Below are positions 28,319 through 39,470 of a DNA stretch of 64,000 nucleotides, piece after piece. Position numbers and translations under genes: made by a program. The first letter of the stretch is position 1, and each line of letters starts with the position of its first letter. The stretch is taken from NCBI RefSeq assembly GCF_003719295.1, contig NZ_RFLW01000004.1:1-64000 (forward strand), in the 5' to 3' direction. This stretch comes from Haliea alexandrii. GTDB taxonomy: Bacteria; Pseudomonadota; Gammaproteobacteria; Pseudomonadales; Halieaceae. Below the pieces are notes generated by a model that was given only the letters and a program-made list of their open reading frames with translations, was not told the DNA's origin and searched no databases.

Positions 28319-29281
28319 TCAGCCCACGCCATCTGGCGCAGGGCTGCTCATATGTTGTTCCAGCCACGCCCTGGCGGCATCAGCATCCTGCCCAATCTGC
28401 TCCCGCAGCAGCCCGATCGAGTCGAACTTGCGCTCCTCCCGCAGCTTGTGCAGAAACGTCACCTCCAGGTGTCGGCCATACAGCTGTGGGCTCCCCTGCA
28501 GTATGTGCACCTCGAGGTTGGCCTGTATGCTGTCTGCCACCGTGGGCCGCGTGCCGACATTCGCCACCGCCGGCGCACTCTCCAGGCCAGCGCCGGTGAC
28601 CGTCACCGCAAAGACACCGGAGAGGGGCGAGCGCAAGCGATGCAACTGCAGGTTTGCCGTTGGGAAGCCCAGCTCGCGCCCCAGTTGGCGACCATAAATC
28701 ACCTTGCCGCTCATGCGGTAGGGCCGGCTCAGCAACCGCTCCGCCAACGCAAAGTCGCCATCCGCAAGCGCCTTGCGGATGCGTGTACTGCTCACTCGCT
28801 CGTCACCCAGCTCACAGGTCTCGGTTGCGCTGGCCTCGTAGCCGTAGCGCCGCCCCTGAGACTTGATGAACGCGTAATCGCCCTGCCGGTCGTTGCCGAA
28901 ACGAAAGTCATCACCCAGCACAACATGCTGCACACCCAGTCCCTGTACGAACACCTCGTCGACAAAGGCCTGGGCCGACATTCTGCGCAGGCTGGGCGTG
29001 AAGCGAATACGCAACACGCGGTCCACACCGAGGCGCTCCAGTGCACAGAACTTCTCCCGGAAGCTCATGATGCGGGCGGGCGCCCCCAGCGGCGCGAAAT
29101 ACTCGCGCGGCAGCGGTTCGAACACAATTACCGTTGCCGGCAGCCCCAGCTCCTCCGCCTTGGCCTGCAGCTTGCGTATCACGGCCTGGTGGCCGAAATG
29201 CACCCCATCAAAAGCGCCGATGGTCGCAACGCAGGGGCGGTGTTGCGGCCCCAGATTATGCAGGCCTCTGATCAGCTCCAT
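28319..29281 (-). CDS. ribF: Bifunctional riboflavin kinase / FAD synthetase
   Basis: A 320-residue enzyme making FMN, then FAD. The start MELIRGLHNLGPQHR at 29281 matches the conserved N-terminus; an in-frame TTG at 29308 would add nine residues. The adenylyltransferase domain has TIGAFDGVHFGH and SSTRIRKALADGDF; the C-terminal kinase has GKVIYGRQLGRELGFPTANL. It is followed by ileS 27 bases later, the order seen in most gammaproteobacteria. Confidence 0.95.
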   Translation of the reverse strand: MELIRGLHNLGPQHRPCVATIGAFDGVHFGHQAVIRKLQAKAEELGLPATVIVFEPLPREYFAPLGAPARIMSFREKFCALERLGVDRVLRIRFTPSLRRMSAQAFVDEVFVQGLGVQHVVLGDDFRFGNDRQGDYAFIKSQGRRYGYEASATETCELGDERVSSTRIRKALADGDFALAERLLSRPYRMSGKVIYGRQLGRELGFPTANLQLHRLRSPLSGVFAVTVTGAGLESAPAVANVGTRPTVADSIQANLEVHILQGSPQLYGRHLEVTFLHKLREERKFDSIGLLREQIGQDADAARAWLEQHMSSPAPDGVG

Positions 29282-29345
29282 GAGGTCAGGCTTACTCTGT
29301 GAAAGCAAACGCAGGAGTATAGCGAAAAGTGCCGCCCTAGCCTAT

Positions 29346-29370
29346 GCCGGGCAGTGCTGCGCTGCCCGGC
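29346..29370. other. Stem-loop after murJ
   Basis: GCCGGGCAG / CTGCCCGGC, nine perfect pairs with a seven-base loop, two bases after the murJ stop codon. There is no T-run on either strand, so it is not a classical terminator; it may stabilise the murJ mRNA 3' end or slow transcription into ribF. Confidence 0.45.
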
Positions 29371-29372
29371 GC

Positions 29373-30974
29373 TCAGCTGCTCGCGGGCGGCGTGCGCAGG
29401 TGATGCAACCGCGTGCCCAGCAGAAAATGCACCAGAAGATACGTCGCGCCACCGACGCCGCAGACCAGGACGAGACGCCCCACCCTCACGGGCAACGCCC
29501 ACTGCAGCCAGCTCTCCACGGACGGACTGAGCAGGACCAGCGCGCCCACCATCGCCGCGGTGGCGAGCAGCAGGCGGCCGGCGTAGGCGCCCCAACCGGG
29601 CTGCAGCTGCAATACGCCGGCGCGCAGCAACCCGCGCAGCAACAGCCCCGCATTCAGGTAGGCGGCCACACTGGTGGCCAGGGCAAGGCCAACGTGCCCG
29701 GCATCGAACCAGAACATCAGCGGCAACACGAACAACAGGTTCAACACCATGTTGGCCGCCATGGCAATGATGCCAAACCGCACCGGTGTCGCGGTATCCT
29801 GGCGTGCAAAATACCCCGGCGCCAGCACCTTGATCAGCATGAACGCCGCGAGGCCCAGGCTGTAAGCCGTCAGGCTCATTGCCGACATTGCCACGTCCTG
29901 GGGCCTGAACGCCCCATACTGGAACAGTGTCACCAGAATCGGCTGTGCCAGCACCGCCAGCGCCACCGCCGCCGGCACGGCGATCAGCAGCACGGAGCGT
30001 ACTGCCCAGTCCAGTGTCAGCCCGAACTCGCGCATCCTCGACCCCGCGCGGTGCGCCGACAGGCTGGGCAGAATCACCGTGGCAATGGCAATACCGAATA
30101 CACCCAGCGGCAGCTCCATCAGGCGGTCCGAGTAATACAACCAGGATACGCTGCCCGTGGGTAGAAACGAGGCCAACACCGTATCCAGCAGCAGGTTGAT
30201 CTGGCTGACGGACACGCCGAACAGTGCCGGCACCATCAGCTTGAGAATACGCCGCACCCCCGGGTGGCGCGTGTCCCAGCGGGGCCGCGGCACCAGGTCA
30301 AGCCGATACAAAAATGGCAGTTGAAAGAGCAACTGCACCACACCCGCCAGCGCCACCCCCCAGGCCAGTGCGAACACCGGTTCGTCCAGCTGCGGGGCAG
30401 CAATCAGTGCCGCGCCAATCAGGGACAGGTTGAGAAAGACCGGCGTCAGAGCCGGCACGGCGAAGCGACCGTAGCTGTTGAGGATGGCGCCGCAAAAACC
30501 GGTCATGGAGATGAGCAGCAAATACGGAAAGGTGATGCGGATCATCTGCGCCGTAAGGTCGAATTTGCCCGGGTCTGCGACAAAACCCGGCGCGAACACC
30601 ATGGCCACCAGCGGTGCTGCCAGCATGGCCAGTGCGGTGACCACCAGCAAGGTGCCACCCAACACCCCGGCCACGCGGTCTACCAGTGCTCGCACCGCCG
30701 CCACGCTGCCGTCCTCGCGGTAATCGGCGAGCACCGGCACGAACGCCTGCGCAAAGGCACCCTCGGCAAACAACCGGCGCAGGAAGTTGGGAATCTTGAA
30801 GGCCACAAAGAAAGCGTCGGCGTTGGCACTGGCACCCACCACGGCCGCCATCACCACATCGCGCAACAAACCGAGTACACGCGAGAGCAGCGTCATGCTG
30901 CCCACCACGGCACTGGAACGCAGCAGTCCCGGCGCAGCGGGTTCCGGCTTACCGGGTGGGGTGGGCGACGTCAC
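29373..30974 (-). CDS. murJ: Lipid II flippase MurJ
   Basis: A 533-residue MATE-like membrane protein that flips lipid II to the periplasm. The GTG at 30974 is chosen because it falls 14 bases after the nudF stop; the in-frame codon at 31046 would overlap nudF by 59 bases. Conserved features: SSAVVGSMTLLSRVLGLLRD, IPNFLRRLFAEGAFAQAFVP (essential Arg in the second helix region), about 14 hydrophobic segments. Upstream of ribF as in Pseudomonas. Confidence 0.94.
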   Translation of the reverse strand: MTSPTPPGKPEPAAPGLLRSSAVVGSMTLLSRVLGLLRDVVMAAVVGASANADAFFVAFKIPNFLRRLFAEGAFAQAFVPVLADYREDGSVAAVRALVDRVAGVLGGTLLVVTALAMLAAPLVAMVFAPGFVADPGKFDLTAQMIRITFPYLLLISMTGFCGAILNSYGRFAVPALTPVFLNLSLIGAALIAAPQLDEPVFALAWGVALAGVVQLLFQLPFLYRLDLVPRPRWDTRHPGVRRILKLMVPALFGVSVSQINLLLDTVLASFLPTGSVSWLYYSDRLMELPLGVFGIAIATVILPSLSAHRAGSRMREFGLTLDWAVRSVLLIAVPAAVALAVLAQPILVTLFQYGAFRPQDVAMSAMSLTAYSLGLAAFMLIKVLAPGYFARQDTATPVRFGIIAMAANMVLNLLFVLPLMFWFDAGHVGLALATSVAAYLNAGLLLRGLLRAGVLQLQPGWGAYAGRLLLATAAMVGALVLLSPSVESWLQWALPVRVGRLVLVCGVGGATYLLVHFLLGTRLHHLRTPPASS

Positions 30975-30987
30975 GGCACGCCGGCCA

Positions 30988-31608
30988 TCAGGAAAGCCAG
31001 CGTTGCCGCAGCGACTCGCCCTGCAACTGCAGCCACTGCAGGGCAATCAGCGTGTGGCCATTGGGCACGCGGTCCGCCGCGAGCAGCGCCAGTGCCTCGC
31101 TGCGGGGAATCCGGTGCACCAGAATATCCTCACCCTCATCGCGGGCGCCGTGTACGGCACCGGCGTCCGCCGCCCTGACGCGGCCACAGAACAGCCGGAC
31201 GTGCTCGGAACACGCCCCTGCACTGGGATAGTAGCTGGCGATGGGAAGCAGCTCAGCCAGCTCACAGGCCGCCTCTTCCGCGGCTTCGCGATGGGCGACT
31301 TCCGCATCCGTTTCGCCCGCCTCAACAACACCGGCGATGACCTCCAGCATCCAGGGGCTGTGCGCATCGCGCAGGGCACCGGGGCGAAACTGCTCTATGA
31401 GAATGACGCAGTCAGTTTCCGGTTCATAGGGCAGCACGGCCACGGCATCGCCACGCTCGAACACCTCGCGCACCAGCGGCTCGCTCCAGCCGCCCGCAAA
31501 CAGGCGGTGCTGCAGAGTGAGGCGGCGCACGGAAAAATGCCCGCTGAAGGCCGCCTCGCTCTGCAATACACGTGCAGCGGCGCCGGAGAAGGCCAATTCA
31601 AAGGCCAT
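30988..31608 (-). CDS. nudF: ADP-ribose pyrophosphatase (Nudix)
   Basis: A 206-residue Nudix hydrolase that splits ADP-ribose into AMP and ribose-5-phosphate. The Nudix box GVVEAGETD...REAAEEA is complete at about 105-126, and YYPSAGACSEHVRLF downstream is typical of the ADP-ribose subgroup. It overlaps the end of pyrB by 11 bases and is followed by murJ. Substrate assignment rests on subgroup likeness. Confidence 0.88.
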   Translation of the reverse strand: MAFELAFSGAAARVLQSEAAFSGHFSVRRLTLQHRLFAGGWSEPLVREVFERGDAVAVLPYEPETDCVILIEQFRPGALRDAHSPWMLEVIAGVVEAGETDAEVAHREAAEEAACELAELLPIASYYPSAGACSEHVRLFCGRVRAADAGAVHGARDEGEDILVHRIPRSEALALLAADRVPNGHTLIALQWLQLQGESLRQRWLS

Positions 31609-32620
31609 CGAAACGCCCGCCGGTGTACCAGTTCACGTCGCGCGCGTGCTTGTGCACCTGCTCCACCACATCCAGCACCAGGGTAAACAGCGCCATACGC
31701 ACCAACACGCCGTTGTCTGTCTGACGAAAGATGGCGAGGTTGGGGTTATCGTTCAGGTCGTCGTCCAGCTCCCGCGCCGTCACTCGGGAGTCGCGCGGCA
31801 GCGGGTGCATGATCACCGTGTTGGGTTCGCAGTGCTCGGTGTAAATACTCTGGTTGAGACGGAACCGGCCGCGGTAGAGGTCCGCCTCCTGCTGGGAGCT
31901 GAAACGCTCCTCCTGAATACGGGTGGAATACACGATATCGACATGTTGGATGCTGGTTTCCAGCGCCTCGGACTCCAGCACCTCGTGACCGGAGGCGCGC
32001 AATTGTTCCACAATGGCCCCAGGCATACGCAACTCGCTGGGGGACACCAGCACCACCTGAACACCTTTGAACAAGCACAACAGCTTGCACAGCGAGTGCA
32101 CGGTACGCCCGTGGCGCAGATCACCCACCATGGCGATACGCAGCCGGTCGACGTCGCGACCGCGCGCCGCCAGTTCCTTGCGAATGGTGTAAAGATCGAG
32201 CAGGGCCTGCGTGGGGTGCTCGTTACTGCCATCACCCCCATTGAGCACGGGCACACGACTGGCGGCCGCAAACTCGGCCACAGAGCCCTCCTGTGGGTGG
32301 CGCATGGCGATGACGTCGGAGTAGCCACTGAGCACGCGTGCGGTATCGTAGAGGGACTCGCCCTTGGCGATGGCCGACTGTTCGAAGCCGGTGGTTTCGC
32401 GCACTTCCCCGCCCAGCAAGTTGAACGCGCTACCGAAGCTGACTCGCGTGCGAGTGCTGGGCTCGAAAAACATGGCGCCCAGGATAGCGCCATCGAGCAC
32501 CCGGGTAACGCGCCGGCGGTGGGCGTAAGGCTCCATGCTGTCTGCTACGGCAAACACCCGTTCCACGTCGGGGCGCTCAAACTGGGCGATGGAGAGGATA
32601 TGACTACCGGCAAACTGCAC
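31598..32620 (-). CDS. pyrB: Aspartate carbamoyltransferase catalytic chain
   Basis: A 340-residue enzyme that joins carbamoyl phosphate and aspartate in pyrimidine synthesis. The carbamoyl phosphate loop FEPSTRTRVSF is at about 52-62; HPTQALLDLYTI and MHPLPRDSRV are the other active-site stretches. GTG start with GGGAG seven bases upstream. The protein is longer than the E. coli chain (311). Neither pyrI nor an inactive pyrC' follows, unlike in enterics and Pseudomonas respectively, so its holoenzyme may differ. Confidence 0.92.
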   Translation of the reverse strand: MQFAGSHILSIAQFERPDVERVFAVADSMEPYAHRRRVTRVLDGAILGAMFFEPSTRTRVSFGSAFNLLGGEVRETTGFEQSAIAKGESLYDTARVLSGYSDVIAMRHPQEGSVAEFAAASRVPVLNGGDGSNEHPTQALLDLYTIRKELAARGRDVDRLRIAMVGDLRHGRTVHSLCKLLCLFKGVQVVLVSPSELRMPGAIVEQLRASGHEVLESEALETSIQHVDIVYSTRIQEERFSSQQEADLYRGRFRLNQSIYTEHCEPNTVIMHPLPRDSRVTARELDDDLNDNPNLAIFRQTDNGVLVRMALFTLVLDVVEQVHKHARDVNWYTGGRFDGL

Positions 32621-32672
32621 GCAAACACTCCCGAATCTGGCAAAGCGCGGTACCTCGCACTCGCGCGCCGCT

Positions 32673-32702
32673 ATTATACGGCCTGCGCTGGCCGCTTGCC
32701 CA
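32673..32702 (-). promoter_or_regulatory. pyrB promoter (predicted)
   Basis: A perfect TATAAT (32678-32673) on the minus strand with a weak -35 TGGGCA (32702-32697) 18 bases upstream, in the gap between sbcB and pyrB. It would drive pyrB-nudF-murJ. Confidence 0.5.
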
Positions 32703-32710
32703 TGGCCCGT

Positions 32711-34153
32711 TCAGGCCAGCAGCGCGTCACCGTATTCCAGAAGGGCCTCGAGCACCGCGTGCTCGCGCGCCGGACGCTCCTCCTGCAGCAGGGCGTCGAC
32801 AAGTTCCTGATAGGCCTCCATGCCGAGCGCGGAAGCGGCATCGGGTTCGGCGATACGCTGTAGCCGGAACTCGTCCCACTGGGCGCGCTCGCTGGCCGAC
32901 AGGGTGTGCGGGAAGTTGCGCGCACGATAGCGAAACAGCATCTCCGGCAGGCGGGCATCTTCAAACACAAAGGACTCTCCAGCCAGCGCGTCCGGGCTGG
33001 CGGCGCGCACCTTATCCATCGCACGCCGGTCCGCATCGGAGAAAAATCCGCCGCTGTAGAGCATGCGATCGGGGTCGGTGACCGGTGCGAACTCGCGCCC
33101 CGCGTACACGGCCTGCAATTTCTCGATCATGCCCTGCGCATCGGCCTGGTGCCAGTCGCGCAGGGCCGCGAGATGCCGCCGGCAGCGCGCACCGTCCAGG
33201 CCAATGCGCGCAGCGACCTCGGGGGTCACCATGCTCGCTGGCGCCAGCACCGGACAGCGGTTGGTGTGTACCGTCTTCAGGCCTGGACGCTGCTGCCCTT
33301 CGGCCAAGGCCTCGCGGCGCGCAAACAACGTCTGCTGCAGCACCGGCACCGGCTGCTCGCGCAACAGCGCCGGGTCGTCGTTGAGGTCGACACAGATAAC
33401 CTCGTTGCGATTTTTCGGGTGTGTTGCCAGCGGCACGATCAGCGCCGTATTGAAGCGCTCGGCGCCGAACATCCCGGAAATGTGCACAACGGGTTTCAAC
33501 CCGCCCACCTGCAACTGCCCCTGCACCCAACGCTTGTCGCGACTCTGCAGAACCCAGGCATACAGCTTGGGTTGCCGTTCACGCACCAGCCGCGCCATCG
33601 CCAGGGTCGCCTCAACATCGGCCAGGGCATCGTGGGCGGCGCTGTGTGCAATGCCATTGGCTGCCGTCAGTTGCTCCAGCTTGAAACTGACATGCCCGTC
33701 CTCGCGCCGCGGCCACTCGATACCCTCCGGGCGCAGCGCCCAGGCCGTGCGCAGCAGGTCGATAATGTCCCAACGGGAGTTGCCGTTCTGCCATTCACGG
33801 GCATAGGGGTCGAAGAAGTTCCGATAGAGCGTGTGGCGCGTAATTTCATCGTCGAAACGCAGTGAGTTGTAACCCACCGCGCAGGTGCCGGGCTGAGCCA
33901 GCTCGGCGTGGATGCGGGCAATGAACTCGCACTCCGGCACGCCCTTTTCCAACGCGAGTTGCGGGGTGATGCCGGTGATCAGGCAGGCCATGGGGTGTGG
34001 CAGGAAGTCGTCCGCGGGGCGGGCATACAGTACCAGTGGGTCACCGATGACGTTGAGATCGGCATCGGTACGCAGGCCCGCAAACTGTACGGGCCTGTCC
34101 CAGCCCGGATCGGCCCCGAAGGTTTCGTAGTCGTGCCAGTAGAAGGTTGCCAT
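32711..34153 (-). CDS. sbcB: Exodeoxyribonuclease I
   Basis: A 480-residue 3'-5' single-strand DNA exonuclease used in mismatch repair and recombination. The N-terminal DEDD domain has FYWHDYETFGADP (Exo I), CAVGYNSLRFDDE (Exo II) and HDALADVEATLAMARLV (Exo III). The SH3-like and C-terminal helical domains follow, matching E. coli ExoI (475 residues). 20 bases after the fumarase start region on the same strand. Confidence 0.95.
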   Translation of the reverse strand: MATFYWHDYETFGADPGWDRPVQFAGLRTDADLNVIGDPLVLYARPADDFLPHPMACLITGITPQLALEKGVPECEFIARIHAELAQPGTCAVGYNSLRFDDEITRHTLYRNFFDPYAREWQNGNSRWDIIDLLRTAWALRPEGIEWPRREDGHVSFKLEQLTAANGIAHSAAHDALADVEATLAMARLVRERQPKLYAWVLQSRDKRWVQGQLQVGGLKPVVHISGMFGAERFNTALIVPLATHPKNRNEVICVDLNDDPALLREQPVPVLQQTLFARREALAEGQQRPGLKTVHTNRCPVLAPASMVTPEVAARIGLDGARCRRHLAALRDWHQADAQGMIEKLQAVYAGREFAPVTDPDRMLYSGGFFSDADRRAMDKVRAASPDALAGESFVFEDARLPEMLFRYRARNFPHTLSASERAQWDEFRLQRIAEPDAASALGMEAYQELVDALLQEERPAREHAVLEALLEYGDALLA

Positions 34154-34172
34154 GAGAATGTGAGCGCGCGGC

Positions 34173-35696
34173 TCAGATCAGCTCAAGCGCCTGCTCTTCG
34201 ATCTTCGCCTGCCAGATGCGCGGACCGGTTTCATGCACGGAAACACCGCGCGAATCGACCGCCACACTGACCGGCATGTCCCGCACCTCGAATTCGTAGA
34301 TGGCCTCCATGCCCAGCTCGGGGAAGGCCACCACACGCGCCGAGGTAATGGCTTTCGACACCAGGTAGGCCGCACCCCCTACCGCCATAAGATACACCGC
34401 CTTGTGCTTCTTGATCGCTTCAATGCCGGTGGGGCCGCGCTCTGCCTTGCCGATCATGCCCAGCAGGCCGGTTTTATCGAGGATAAAGTCGGTGAACTTG
34501 TCCATGCGGGTTGATGTGGTGGGGCCTGCAGGCCCGACAACCTCATCGCGCACCGGGTCCACGGGGCCCACGTAATAGATGAACCGGCCCTTCAGGTCGA
34601 CCTCCGCCGGCAGACCTTCCCCACTGTCGATCAGCTCTTTCATTTTCTTGTGCGCGGCATCGCGCCCAGTCAGCATCTTGCCCGACAACAACAGGGTATC
34701 GCCCGGCTGCCACTGGGCTGCCTCCTCCGGCGTCACCGTGTCCAGGTTGACACGCCGCACCTGCTCACCCACCTCCCAGGTAATCTCCGGCCAATCGTCG
34801 AGGTTGGGGGGGGTCTGCAGTGCGGGGCCGCTGCCATCAAGCACGAAATGCGCGTGGCGGGTGGCCGCACAGTTGGGGATCATCGCCACCGGCAGCGACG
34901 CCGCGTGGGTCGGGTAATCCCGGATCTTGACGTCCAGCACGGTGGTGAGGCCACCCAGGCCCTGGGCGCCAATGCCCAGCCGGTTGACCGCATCCATGAT
35001 TTCCAGGCGCAGCTCCTCGGCCCGGTTGGCGGGGCCGCGTTTGCGCAGCTCATGGATGTCGACCGGGTCCATCAGGGACTCCTTCGCCATCAGTGCCGCT
35101 TTTTCTGCAGTGCCGCCGATGCCGATGCCGAGCATGCCCGGCGGGCACCAGCCAGCACCCATGGTAGGCACGGTCTTCACCACCCAGTCCACAATGCTGT
35201 CAGAGGGATTGAGCATGGCCAGCTTGGATTTGTTTTCCGAGCCACCGCCCTTGGCGGCCACTTGCACGTCCACGGTATCGCCCGGCACCACCTCCATATG
35301 GATCACGGCGGGGGTGTTGTCCTTGGTGTTGCGCCGCGCTCCGGCCGGGTCCTCAAGGATAGACGCGCGCAGTACGTTGTCCGGATGCGTGTACGCCCGG
35401 CGCACACCTTCGTTTACCATATCCGCTACCGACAGCGTGGCGTCCCAGCGCACGTTCATGCCAATTTTCAGGAACACGGTCACAATGCCGGTATCCTGGC
35501 AGATGGGACGATGACCCTGGGCGCACATACGGGAATTAATCAGAATCTGCGCCATGGCATCCTTCGCGGCCGGGTTCTGCTCCATCTCCCAGGCCCGGTG
35601 CACGGCCTGTACGAAGTCCAGCGGGTGGTAGTAGGAAATGAACTGCAGGGCGTCGGCGACGCTGTCGATAAAATCATCCTGACGGATAACGGTCAT
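34173..35696 (-). CDS. Class I fumarate hydratase (iron-sulfur)
   Basis: A 507-residue oxygen-sensitive [4Fe-4S] fumarase of the FumA/FumB type, interconverting fumarate and malate. Cluster cysteines appear in RPICQDTGIVTVF, IPNCAATRHAHF and GAGWCPPGMLGIGIGG. GPAGPTTSTRMDKF and GKAERGPTGIEAIKKH belong to the C-terminal beta domain. AAGGAC precedes the ATG. Fusion of alpha and beta domains distinguishes it from the two-subunit form. I give no letter because fumA and fumB cannot be told apart by eye. Confidence 0.93.
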   Translation of the reverse strand: MTVIRQDDFIDSVADALQFISYYHPLDFVQAVHRAWEMEQNPAAKDAMAQILINSRMCAQGHRPICQDTGIVTVFLKIGMNVRWDATLSVADMVNEGVRRAYTHPDNVLRASILEDPAGARRNTKDNTPAVIHMEVVPGDTVDVQVAAKGGGSENKSKLAMLNPSDSIVDWVVKTVPTMGAGWCPPGMLGIGIGGTAEKAALMAKESLMDPVDIHELRKRGPANRAEELRLEIMDAVNRLGIGAQGLGGLTTVLDVKIRDYPTHAASLPVAMIPNCAATRHAHFVLDGSGPALQTPPNLDDWPEITWEVGEQVRRVNLDTVTPEEAAQWQPGDTLLLSGKMLTGRDAAHKKMKELIDSGEGLPAEVDLKGRFIYYVGPVDPVRDEVVGPAGPTTSTRMDKFTDFILDKTGLLGMIGKAERGPTGIEAIKKHKAVYLMAVGGAAYLVSKAITSARVVAFPELGMEAIYEFEVRDMPVSVAVDSRGVSVHETGPRIWQAKIEEQALELI

Positions 35697-35718
35697 GGCA
35701 GGAGTCCTTGCTGTCGGT

Positions 35719-36510
35719 CTAGGGAGTCGAGGGCGCTGACTGCAGATTGCGCACGGAAGATTGCAGGTCAGTAATCGAGCGGTTGATCTGGCCGCGGAAT
35801 GTGTTGATGGAGTTCACCCAGTCCTCGTTTTCCTGCACCCGCTTGTTCAGCTTGGCAAGCTCCACGTTCACCCGGTTGACGCTGTCGGCAACGCGTTCCA
35901 CCTCGGCCTGATTGGCCTTGGCACTGGCCATCAGGCGTTCCAGGTCGCCCGCCACGCTTTTCAGGCGCGCGATGTCGCCGGAGGCGCTCTTGATCTGCTC
36001 GGCATTAGCGGCCAGCGTTTTCTCGGCGGCAGCGACTTTCCTCACCTGGCTGGCACTGGTTTTCTCCAGCTCCTCGATAGCCGCCTTGTTCCGGCGCCAG
36101 GCAGAGGCCCACAGTTTGTCGACTTCGGAATAGAGCTCCTTGATCTTGACCGCCATGGCCTGCGTGTTCTGGCTGAGGCCCTCATCGGTATCTGAAAGCC
36201 GGTCCTCCAGATCGGAAATACGCTTGGCATAGCGCTCCATCTGTGCCGCGCTGCTGTCCAGCGCCTGTTGCAGCTGATAGGCCCAGGCGCAGGCGACACC
36301 CGCCACGGCGAGGGCGATGACCAGCATCAAACGCAAAAGGAGGCTGCTGCCGCCACCCGCAGTGCCACCCCCACCGCCAGCCGGCGGCCGCGTATTGCCC
36401 GCGCGCCCCTTGTCCGGCTTGCTGCCACGCGGTTTGGGTGCAACAGGTTCCTGCCCGGTCTCCCGCGAGGGGACAATGGGCGGCATATGATCGATATCGT
36501 CCTGAGACAT
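35719..36510 (-). CDS. Membrane-anchored coiled-coil protein, unknown function
   Basis: A 263-residue protein. Residues 1-55 are cytoplasmic-looking and low in complexity (Pro, Gly, Lys; GGGGGTAGGGSS), then one membrane helix LLLRLMLVIALAVAGVACAWAYQ (about 57-77 of it hydrophobic) and a long periplasmic heptad-rich region to about 255 (ISDLEDRLSDTDEGLSQN, VADSVNRVNVELAKLNKRVQ). No enzyme motif. Similar small gene products occur in Pseudomonas, to my memory as hypothetical proteins. It ends 22 bases before the fumarase ATG and may be co-transcribed. Confidence 0.75.
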   Translation of the reverse strand: MSQDDIDHMPPIVPSRETGQEPVAPKPRGSKPDKGRAGNTRPPAGGGGGTAGGGSSLLLRLMLVIALAVAGVACAWAYQLQQALDSSAAQMERYAKRISDLEDRLSDTDEGLSQNTQAMAVKIKELYSEVDKLWASAWRRNKAAIEELEKTSASQVRKVAAAEKTLAANAEQIKSASGDIARLKSVAGDLERLMASAKANQAEVERVADSVNRVNVELAKLNKRVQENEDWVNSINTFRGQINRSITDLQSSVRNLQSAPSTP

Positions 36511-36540
36511 GGTAGGTCACTGGCGTGAAATGTGGGGGGC

Positions 36541-36570
36541 ATTATACATGGGCAGCCCTGCTGTTGCAGA
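36541..36570 (-). promoter_or_regulatory. Promoter upstream of the coiled-coil protein and fumarase
   Basis: TATAAT (36546-36541) on the minus strand, 31 bases upstream of the ATG at 36510. Upstream, TCTGCA (36570-36565) at 18 bases is a poor -35. Confidence 0.4.
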
Positions 36571-36632
36571 GCGGCAAGTGCGGAAGAAGCAGGCTTGCGC
36601 CGGGCGCACATGGCGGCCCGGCGCAGAGGGCG

Positions 36633-37262
36633 TTACAGGAAGGCGAGCAGCGCCCAGACCACACCGGTGAGCAGGATGCTCATGTGAATCACCCCGACCA
36701 CCTTGGTCATGGGGCCCTGCTTGCCGAACAGCGCGTTGGCCTCCAGCGCCAGAATCAGGGCGGCACAGGCAATCAGGCCCGTGGTGCTGGGCGTGATGAA
36801 CGGCGCGTGCTTGGCACCGAGCATGCCGAACAGCATAGGCCCTGAAAACAGGGTGTTGGTGCGCGATGCCAGGCCTGCCTTTGCCGCGGCAACCGGACCG
36901 TCACCCTCTGCCAGCCCCAGCACAATTTTCTGGTTGGGCCAGATGATCAGCCAGACGTTCAGGAACATCAAAGTGCCGGTGAGGGAGCCCATGAGGATCA
37001 ACGCGCTGGCGCCCATATTGCCAAAGGGACGCGCCGCCATAAGCAGAATGAAACCGGTGAGGAAGGTAAACATGGCGCCCCAACGGAACCACCACAGCGC
37101 GCGCGGCGCGAGCTTCTTCATGGCGTCCGCCTTGGCGCCCGCCTCGGCTTCCTTGAAGTACTCGGTCTGCACGAAGTTGAAGTAGTACAGCATGCCTATC
37201 CAGGTGATACCGAACAGCACGTGCGCCCAACGAAAAACGAAATCGACAATAAACATGTTCAT
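36633..37262 (-). CDS. PuuD-like (urate oxidase N-terminal type) membrane protein
   Basis: A 209-residue membrane protein of the family named for the N-terminal part of the urate hydroxylase PuuD. Conserved pieces: RWAHVLFGITWIGMLYYFNFVQ, split by His and Trp residues that could bind haem, WWFRWGAMFTFLTGF and VWLIIWPNQKIVLG. Five to six membrane segments. The cytochrome c domain of full-length PuuD is missing and no purine genes are near, so urate oxidation is not supported here. AAGGAAAC precedes the ATG. Confidence 0.75.
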   Translation of the reverse strand: MNMFIVDFVFRWAHVLFGITWIGMLYYFNFVQTEYFKEAEAGAKADAMKKLAPRALWWFRWGAMFTFLTGFILLMAARPFGNMGASALILMGSLTGTLMFLNVWLIIWPNQKIVLGLAEGDGPVAAAKAGLASRTNTLFSGPMLFGMLGAKHAPFITPSTTGLIACAALILALEANALFGKQGPMTKVVGVIHMSILLTGVVWALLAFL

Positions 37263-37351
37263 GAGAGTTTCCTTGTTGTCGTTATGTTACCGGCTTGATT
37301 GTACACGCTGCCAGCGTCTGCGTAACTGCCCCCGTGCCGATGCCAGCAGAC

Positions 37352-37380
37352 AAAAAAAACCCCGCACAAGGCGGGGTTTT
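37352..37380 (-). terminator. Terminator of groESL
   Basis: AACCCCGC / GCGGGGTT with loop of five bases and a run of eight T on the minus strand; the plus strand has four T, so it may also work weakly in that direction. 24 bases after the groEL stop. Confidence 0.92.
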
Positions 37381-37403
37381 CAGAGGTAGGGGAAGTGCCT
37401 GGC

Positions 37404-39071
<1,668 letters not shown>

Positions 39072-39108
39072 TTAATTCGATACTAGATTGTTGGGAAACG
39101 GCTGAAAG

Positions 39109-39399
39109 TCACTCGACGATCGCGAAGATTTCGCTTTCACCCATGATGATCAGTTTTTCACCATCGACCTCGATAGTGTTGCTGCCGGCGTACTGGCCAA
39201 ACACCACCTTGTCGCCGACCTTGACGGCCAGGGCGCGCAGCTCGCCGTTTTCCAGCACCTTGCCGTCGCCTACCGCAATCACTTCACCCTGGTTCGGCTT
39301 TTCCTTGGCGGAACCCGGCAGGACAATACCACCAGCCGTAGTTTCTTCCTCTTCCTTGCGACGAACGACCACACGGTCGTACAGCGGACGAATTTTCAT
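39109..39399 (-). CDS. groES: 10 kDa co-chaperonin GroES
   Basis: A 96-residue co-chaperonin that caps Gro[21 protein letters not shown], the mobile loop [13 protein letters not shown] and [12 protein letters not shown] are all typical. AGGAGA lies about nine bases before the ATG. It is driven by a sigma-32 promoter with a CIRCE element just upstream. Confidence 0.98.
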   Translation of the reverse strand: MKIRPLYDRVVVRRKEEEETTAGGIVLPGSAKEKPNQGEVIAVGDGKVLENGELRALAVKVGDKVVFGQYAGSNTIEVDGEKLIIMGESEIFAIVE

Positions 39400-39470
39400 C
39401 GATCACGTTCTCCTGATTACAGTGTTATACAGGCCCGCGTTGGGCAGACCCCTTCGGGGCTTGCTCGGGA

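Noticed and set aside
27173-29302. A 709-codon open frame opposite ileS and ribF
   Set aside because: It spans two well-conserved genes on the other strand and has the usual antisense His/Arg-rich composition.
29346-29370. Terminator between murJ and ribF
   Set aside because: A perfect hairpin but no T-run on either strand, so it is listed only as a stem-loop.
36633-37262. Functional urate oxidase (PuuD)
   Set aside because: Only the membrane domain is present; the cytochrome c domain and purine catabolism genes are missing.
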